From: Symsagittifera roscoffensis
Lineage: Eukaryota; Xenacoelomorpha; Acoela; Convolutidae
Length of the DNA stretch: 64,000 bases
Direction of reading: 5' to 3'
NCBI RefSeq assembly: GCF_963678635.1
Contig: NC_087062.1
Coordinates: 86,217,845 to 86,281,844, forward strand
The first letter of the stretch is position 1, and every line of letters begins with the position of its first letter. Under the pieces are notes generated by a model. That model did not search any database and was not told the DNA's origin. It saw nothing but the letters and a program-made list of their open reading frames with translations. The position numbers and the translations under genes are program-made. Shown here one piece after another: positions 22,820-31,800 of the stretch.

Positions 22820-25800
22820 GTCAGTAAGAAGCTCAAAAAATTAAAACTGAAATAAAGTCAGCCTAACAGGCAAATTAGAGTAATTATAAGAGCTTATAGA
22901 TTCGGATATTTCAGTTTCTTGATTTTTTTTGTTTTCGGTTAGAAATCTGTGCCCCGGTTTGAGCATCAGCAGGCCAAGATTGGAAGCAGAATCAGCAGAC
23001 AGTACGACTCACATCTGAACAAGTTTTACTCAGATCTGGATCATATTGAGCATGTAGCCAGAGGAGATCGCAACCTCAACACAGAGTACTCTGCCACTGG
23101 ATCAGGTGAACAAGTGCAAATAAATGGCAACTTTTGAATCCTTTCAAACTTTTAAAAAACTGATTAAGTGGAGCCATAATACACAAGACGGCTCGTATCA
23201 GGGCCATGCCCTGAATCATGTTCCGACTGCCTTTTAAGTCCTATGGAGCAGTATTAAAATGAAAAAATGTAAAAACGAACTTTGAGATTTTTTAAATGAA
23301 AATCATCTTCCCACACCCCATATAAAACACAAAGTGATAGATTTTGCTCTTAGTAACAAATCAATAAAGGCAGATAAGCTTCCTTCAACCAATTTGGATC
23401 GATTTCTAAGACGGATTAGAACTATGCTTACGCGTTAATAGCGCGAAATATATCGCGCGATACTTGTCCCAATTTGGCCGAAAAGGCAACCCCCATAGCT
23501 TTACAAAAAAATGATATATTTTTTTCAAATTTAAGCTTAGGACAACAAAACCTTTGGACTGATATAAAAAAAATTTGGTCAAAAATGGCTACTTAAAAGG
23601 TCGAATTTTATCTGAAGAAAAAAACCCCCACCGAGCACGAATATTCCGTTACTTTCAAAACAAAAGTCGTAACAATAGTTATATTTTACAAATGATAAAA
23701 TTGTCAAAATTGAAAAAAAGTTAAAAACTGGTTTGAATAAGCTTATTAGAGTGGTTAAAATTTAAAATTTGCATTACTTAACTTCGGTCATTGTTTTTTC
23801 ATTTGAGGCTCCATAAAACTGACAATTTTAAAGTTGAAATGAAAATTGAACTTCTGATTAGTAAGCCTCTTTGTGTGACAGCAATCAATGTCGTTTTCTA
23901 AGAAATGCGTTTTGCAGTTATTACACCTGCTTCACGTGCAACGGCTGAATGTTTTTTCTACATGCAATCAAAAAAGTATAATGCTACAGTAGTTCGAATA
24001 ATGTTTTTGTTCCGACTTTTGTTACGAAAGTAACGGAATATATGAGATCTGGGTGAGTTTTTTCTTCAGACAGAATTCGACTTTTTAACTTGCCGTTTTT
24101 CGCTGGATTCTGAAAATATCATTCAAAAGGTATTGTTATCCTGAACTTAAGTTTGAAAAGATATTTCATCTGTGATCATTTTGCGTAAAAATATTGGGGT
24201 TTAAAAATTGCCGTTTTGGCTAATTTGCGACAATTAGCGCACGATATTTTTCGCTCTATTAACGCGCTAACGGATATTTAATCCGTCCTAGGAACTGTTC
24301 GAAACTGGTTGAAATAAGCTTATTTGCCATGTTTAATTGGTTACTAGGAGCGAACTTTATCGTTTTGTACTTCATATGGTGTTTGGGGGGTTATTCTTAC
24401 AAAAATTCTCAAATTAAAAAATGTTTTTTTTTTTGTTTTGACTTTCGTAACGGTAAATAACAAGTCAATTCTGCAGTTTTGAATTTCTTCATCTGAACTT
24501 TTCAAGCAACTGTTTTTGCCGAGCAAAAGAATAACAAGTCAGCAAAAAAAGTTATTCCGATTCGTACAGTGCATTGCAAAATTTCTGTGATAGGTTTGGC
24601 CAGTGTTTTTGCCAATGCCTTCCAAATTAATTCGGCCGCTTAATATCACTGAAAATATTCGTAACAATACTGCAATAGTCTTAAAGGATATCAATTAACT
24701 GGTTTATAGAATTCTCATTTTTTGTTCAGCTTTTCCCAAGTTCAGAGAAGTTCACGATATGGAAGATGACTTCATGGCAGCAATGGAGAACACCCTGCCG
24801 CCCCTGGATGACCTTCATTTGCACGATCACCAGTACCAAATGGCCCAACTCAAGGCCACTGGACAAGGTCAAGGTCAAGGTCAGGCGGATGGACCTGCAG
24901 ACCGCAGTATGGCACAGGGGTCAAATGTGAATTCTAGGCATAATTCAGTATGTATTGCAACCAGTCTTCTTGAAAAACCTTTGAGCTCTGCTGAAACCCC
25001 AAGCTCCACGAAAAAGTCGCGTTTTTGGCGCTCGCTCCCCCTGTAAAGATAATCTGTAAGGTTTTGGTCAGCCAGAAATGGCCATCGTAAAAAAGTAACA
25101 AAGGAGAACCCTTCGAAAAGATTGCGCATTAAATTTTTGGGAATGGGTGCGTGATCGTAGCACATGTAATTACCTCTAGATGAGAGCCTAAATAGGTCTG
25201 ATGGCGCGCGATCTACAAGGTGATATTAAAAAATGCATGTAAGTTTTCTGGTGATTGTGTCTTATGATTTTGAATGTTTCAGCAAATAATTTAAACATCA
25301 TCAGAACAGTCTCAACTTTGATTTTGAAGATTTAAATCATCATTTTTTGTCACTAAATAGTGTTTTTTTGCCTAACTCTGAATTGGTGATACAGCGATTC
25401 AGTGCTCATGAATAACTTTGGTTGATCAAAACATCTTCAATTGAAAATTGTTTATTTTGAAATCTTTTGAAGCAGAATATTCGCAGGATTCATTCGAGAC
25501 GAGCCATTCGATCGTGAGGTCCAGATACAGCATGGCTCCTGGGGTGTCGATACTGGAGGAGAAGGGGGAGAAATCAGGATTAGAAGGAGAAAAAGGGGGG
25601 AATTTGACACGGCAGGGCGAAGAGTATACGACATACACTACAACGGATGAGTCAACAGTTGATGCTACATGTGAGTCAGGGCGTGCGCAGAAGTTTTTCT
25701 AGGGGGGTTTATTTAGAGGCCTATCTTTCAGCATGAAAAATTGTCATAAGATAGGGTTTATTTAGAGGCCTATCTTTCAGCATGACAAATTGCCATAAGA

Positions 25801-28800
25801 TACTGTAGCCTGTTTTTTATTTCAGAAGTAATATTTTTTAGGAAAATTTTTTGATGCGGAATTACAATTTGTTTTTTTTTTCTGTTGTGATTTTCCAATC
25901 ATTTTCTAGTCATTAAAAATTGAGTCCCGATTAAATAGTATTTTTTATTGCTTGAGACTTAATAAGCAAATAAGTTAATAATATAATAAGGTGAAATTAC
26001 AATCGGACTTATAAATTGAATAAAATATTGTTTTTTTTTAGACTTTGCTAGTAAATTTTGTTGGTGCAAGTTTTTAGCAGTTCTTGTTCGATTGAGAATT
26101 GTAGCAGGTTGTCCCTTTTTTGACTTGTGATCTGTTCATTTTTTTTCCTGTTCCCCAATTCTGTTGTTATTTAGTTTAGATTGTCAAAAGTCAGCGCTAT
26201 AATCTTCTGTCAACTCCAGTACCACCCCAAAATGATAATAAGAAAGGGTTTTTCAAATCTTGATCGCAGACATAAATGCTTCAGACAAATAATAATATGA
26301 AAATAAGTAAAATGTTCTTGCTGGCAAAATTGAACCGAATTAATAGGTCTGCTGGTCGGCGGCAATAGTTCGAAAAATTTTGAAAAATTAGTCGATTTTT
26401 TTTGAAGTCGTTCAAAATGATTGTCCGAGCTCTCCAAAAGCACTATAACGACCTTTTTTCCGTGGTTCGTGTCAGAAATGGAAAAGGTAAATTCATACCA
26501 AAGGAGGAAATATTTTTGAAGGAGAAAAAAAATTATACCTGCTGTTTTTTGAAGCGCAGCAGTTTTTTCAGAACCAGAAGAATTTGACAACTGCAAGCAA
26601 ACCTACCTTTTGTTTTTTTTTCTAGGTTTGAAACCTTTTGATTTTCAAAGTTGTGTTTTCTGGACCATTTTTTTCTCTCTGAATGCAACAAGTTTTCCAA
26701 TTTTTCTTACTGTTTTTGAATGACCACGTTGTTTCTGCACGAGCTAACTGGGCATAAAAATAAGCCATTCTTGTTCATTTTTTTATTGTTCTTAATGCCA
26801 AAAATGTCAAAAAGTTCTTAATGACAAAAAGTTTTAGCTTGGTTGACCAAAGGACCACTTGAAGACATGCTCATTACAAAAATGAGCAGGGCTGAGGTAG
26901 GATTATTCTATTTTGTAGTCTTTCTCAGTCTTAATCAACTTTTTGCCTCTAACAAAGTCAATTTTTGTTTTGATTATCTTCAGCAAGGTGCTAAAAATAT
27001 TTTTTGTGGCCTGTTTATTCGGTGCATTATTGTAGACTGGGATTATCATTAATTGGCCAAAGTCTGGTTTTTCTCTAAGACAGACCGCCTGCCTTTTTCT
27101 CCAGCCATATATATCTACAGTCAAAAATTTAACCATAGTAATGTCATAGTTAAAAATGGGTTTGTATTCCACTGTCAAATTATTAAACTATCTTTCAACA
27201 CTTCGGGTCAATCTCTCAACATATTCGTTCAAAATCTGACGAGCAGTAAGCTTTTTTAAACTCTATTTAAGTCACTATTTGTAGTTTTATTCATTTTTTC
27301 GCCCCCCAATTGAACAGATGGATACTTTAAAACAGTATTTAGAAAATCTGAAATAAAAAAAATTTGGCAAAACATCACGGATCTTGATATCAAAATGTTG
27401 ATTTCTTTTTAAGATAGATAACTGCCTTGTTTTTACATGTTCACATTAACTCAGTTTTTCAGAGTAATTTTTTTTCACAGAAATCGGTGACAGCATCAGC
27501 TAAGCCGAGTGAGGCACAGGATAAAAAGACTCAGGGCGAGAAGGAACAGTCGAAGCTACCGGCGGGTCTTCTAGCGTTTCCTCTCAAATACGATTAGTGA
27601 AGGAAAAATATGCTGATTAGACTTTGGCAGTAACACAATTTGAGAACAAAATTCATATCAAAATAGTTATGAGTATATCTTTTTAGATTGTACCAAAGAA
27701 ACCTATATTTCAATCAAAAATTTTTCTTCTACGAAAATGGATCTCGTTAACTATTCTTCTTTTTCTTATGGTATTTAGTATAGGATAACATCACTATAGA
27801 AACTAGTTCAATGATTTGATATATCAAATATTTGTGCCTATTAAACAACCCCCCTTACAATAAGCAACAAGATGGATAGTCGAAAATATCAGACAAAAGT
27901 AATGATTGGAGGAAACAACAGGAGACCATGTAGCCGGCTGTCGATCGGGGTGAGATATTTCCGAGCAAGTATCGGGACATCGGATGGTCGAAAGAGATGG
28001 GCCAAATGATGCAGAGTATTCGGCCGACTAGTTACATCGACGAGTTCCGTCACCCGCAAAATGCCACCCGTAATGATTGGTCCAAACTGGTACATGTGAA
28101 TGGATTCATCAAGGTCAGTGGATTCACGATTCAAGTATAAGTACCAAGCGTGAAGTATTAGTATTGAAAGCGCATCTTTGTTTGAAAGTAGAAACAAAAA
28201 TGTTCAAACTCATAAGACATATAAGAAGTAACTGCATTAAATTTTTTTTCAAATTATTGTATTTTGTTCTTTATTTGTAAAAAAAAAACAGAATCAATGA
28301 GTAAAAGAAGGTTGCGTTTATTAAAACTTGTTTCTCATTTCAGAACCCAGAACAAAACGACCTTCAGACATTTGAGGACAACAAGCGACACCGGATCAAA
28401 GAGGCTCGTCACGAGTACAACCAGAGAATCAAGCCACAGATGCGGAAGGAGGTGCGGAGGAAGAAGATCTTGGACCATATCCGACAGAAACTTCCGAAGG
28501 GGGAGTTCGAGGCAAAGGAGGATCAATTGGACGTGGACTGCGAGAGTATGTCGTCCCATTCGAGCGAGGACAACAGTTTGCACTCGGGAGAAAGTTTCCG
28601 ACAGCTGCTTGGTAAGATAGAAATTGCTAGTTTTATGCAGTGTTTAAGTGTCTTTGAAAAGGGTTTGTTAAGGATGAATACACTGAATACATTGAATACA
28701 CCTGACTGGTCAATTTTATTGCAACACATACCTAACAAATTTTTTTTATTTCCGACTAAAAAAGTTAATTTTACTCAGAGTTTCCCGCCAGACATATTTT

Positions 28801-31800
28801 ATGAAGTATTTGAAAAAATCAGCACGGAATTTTTTTCTTACTTTAACTCTAACCTGACTTCTGGTCAGAAGTTTTGCGAATCCAAGCTATTTATAGTCTT
28901 ACAAAATTCTTGCGGGGATTCGAATCATCATTATTCTGTTTTCTACACAATCGCACAATCGTACAATCGTACTACACAATCGCAAAATCGCACAAGTGGG
29001 CTTTAAGTATAACCTCAGTTGCATATCATTCGATTATTTGTTGAAATTATTTGTTTCTTATGTCAGATAAAAAAATAGATAGTTTCTCTGGAGCAAAAAA
29101 AGAAAAAAAAACGATTTCGGTTATCAATAAAAAAGTTTTAGTTAACTTGAAAGCCTCTGTTTGGTAAAATTTAACTTCTAAAACTATTTTAGACGAAAAA
29201 ATTAAAAATTTTCATAGCGCATATCTTTTCAAAACTTTTGGAAAATTTTGTAAAAAAAACATTAAATAATTGTTTAAACGGATGTTCAAAGACCGCTCAA
29301 ATGTTTGGTGCTTCGCTCTCATACCAAAATTATTGTGACCAAAAAATTGATCTGCGCTACGCGTTGATATAAATATAGCACGCGTTGGCTATTAAAACTT
29401 TACAACACTCAAACCCTCATAAAAGCTTTAAAAAAGGACCACAGTTAAACATTTTTGCCAAGAAACTTGATTTCAAAACAGAAATTGTCGAGAGAAAAAC
29501 CAATCCGAGCACAAAAACTCACTCAGTTTTTCATAAACTGGAACAAGAAAAAATTGCACAGATTTTTATAGATAAATTTAATTCTACCTTGATTTTTGAT
29601 CAAAAGTTTTGTGAATCGAAGTTATTTATAAATTTAAGAAAATTTTGCGGGTTTCGAACCATTGATTTCTTGCTGTGTCGCCAATCGCTCTAGCTGTTAG
29701 GAGAAATAAATGATCTCAATTTAAGTAAAAGTCGAAGCAAACCAACGAAAACTAATACTTCTCGGCTTAAATTATAACCGCAATTGCATATCATTCCAAT
29801 GATTTATTTTTGTAAACTTTTTTTTCTATGTAACAACATAGATGTAACAACATAGTTTCTGAAAAAAAAATGAAGTATGTTATTTATACAGAAACTCTAT
29901 CCCATTTAGAAGCCTTTGTTTGGAACGAGCAATTTCGTAAGTTTAATCATCCAGGATTTTATAAGACAAGAAATTTATCCGTTTTCATGGCAATCAGTTT
30001 TCAAGTTTCTGTAAAATTTCAATTTTTTCACAATATGTATTCAAAGACCGCTGGAACATTTGGTATTTTGCCTTAATACGAACAGTCTTTTTCTCGCTTT
30101 CCAGCTATTATCTCCTCTGTGGTCCCTATATTTCGTATCGCAGCTTGAACCTCGTTGAAACTCAGTTATAGGAGACTCAGCAACAAATTGCTAGTCCACA
30201 ATAAAATTGCGGATCAAGCAACATGTAAACCTCACGGCCAAAAAAATTGGAAACGTTTTTCAAATTGCGGCAGACATAATGTGAAGTTCGCGTCAAAAAT
30301 GCATGTATTTTTAAATTTCACAGACAGGAAAAAATTGTTCAGTTTTTTTTTGTTTGAAGTCATTTTTTCATTAGAACCTGTAGATAAAAGTTTTTTTTAC
30401 AAGTTTAGTCAAATTTGGAAAAAACCTGATAATTTGATTTCCCATAAGTTATTTTTAAAATGTTTTTGGCAAAAAATTGTTAAGTAAATGTTCAAAAAAA
30501 TGATTTCTCTATCTTGTTTTTTGGTAAATCCTGCCGCAACTTGCTCTTTCAAGTGCAGCGTCATTTCTTTTTTTCTTCTAGTCTCGGGAAAAAACACAAG
30601 AAGGACTCCTTTCCAAAAGAACTGATGTGCGCTTCATGTTAATAGAAATGTATCACGCATTAATTTACAAAATTTTGCAACATCTGAACCCTCATAAAAA
30701 TTCAAAACAAGACTGCTCGTATATTAGGGCAAGTCCTTTAATCCATATCAAATAATTTTTGAGAAAAGAAATTATTGAAAACCTATAAAGTGTGAAATGT
30801 TTTGTCGTTCGAAATTAATACGGCCAATCCGATTAGCTAGCCTCAATTCAATTTGGAACGATTTTGTTGTGCGGAAAAATCTGCCCCGCATAACTTATTC
30901 GCGTTACGCTCTCAACTTCTTCAAACATGGTCCCTTTGGCAATTTTCAAACTCCCCGAACTTTAAAAAAATAATCTAAAAATATTTTTTTTAAGTTTGAA
31001 CTCAGGAAGTTGATATCTTCAATGGGGTATAAAAATTTTTTTGTAGTAAGCCATTTTTTCGATCGGAACAAAAAGGACCACAGTTGAACATATTTGGTAA
31101 AACACTTGATCTCAAGATTTCTTTATTCTTTTGTTATATAAAATGTTTATACAAAAATTAAGATGAAAAAATCAAAAAGTGTCGGGAGAGAAACCCAACC
31201 CGAGCACCAAAGTTCTGCCAGCTTCATTGAAAACCGGAGCTGTAGTGTTTTTCATTGCTTTTTTTCTACAAGTAAATCAGTAAATTGAGCTCGGCTCCAT
31301 AAGTTTTCATCAAAATTGCTTGTATGCGCAATGCATAACGATTACTTTCTTCATCATGCTCACAAAATTTTTTCATTTCTTTTCTCTGTAAGTCTTCAAA
31401 TCTGAAAAAATGGTCTATTGTAGGAAATCTTATCAAAAATAAGCTAGTGTATGCAGATATCACACGCCCAAGTAAAACATTCAAAAGATCCATGACAATC
31501 ATTACGAGGCCAAACTGTGCATTCTGTGCCTTGTAAGCGGATTCTGCAACAGGCCCAAATCAGATTTGTCGCGGAATCCGCAACATTGCTATTTTTCTTT
31601 GATCTTCTTTGCTGTTTTTGATTCCACAAACAAATACCTAAAACACTGTACCGTTCAAGTTCGCTCCAAAACTTACATTTGCGGATTCCACTTGGAGTTG
31701 CGGAATCCAGAACAACTAGCTATATTTGCTTGTTGCGGAATCCGCAACAAGTTAACTGTGCCGACAAAAATTACATTGCAAGTATATGTACTCGGAATCC

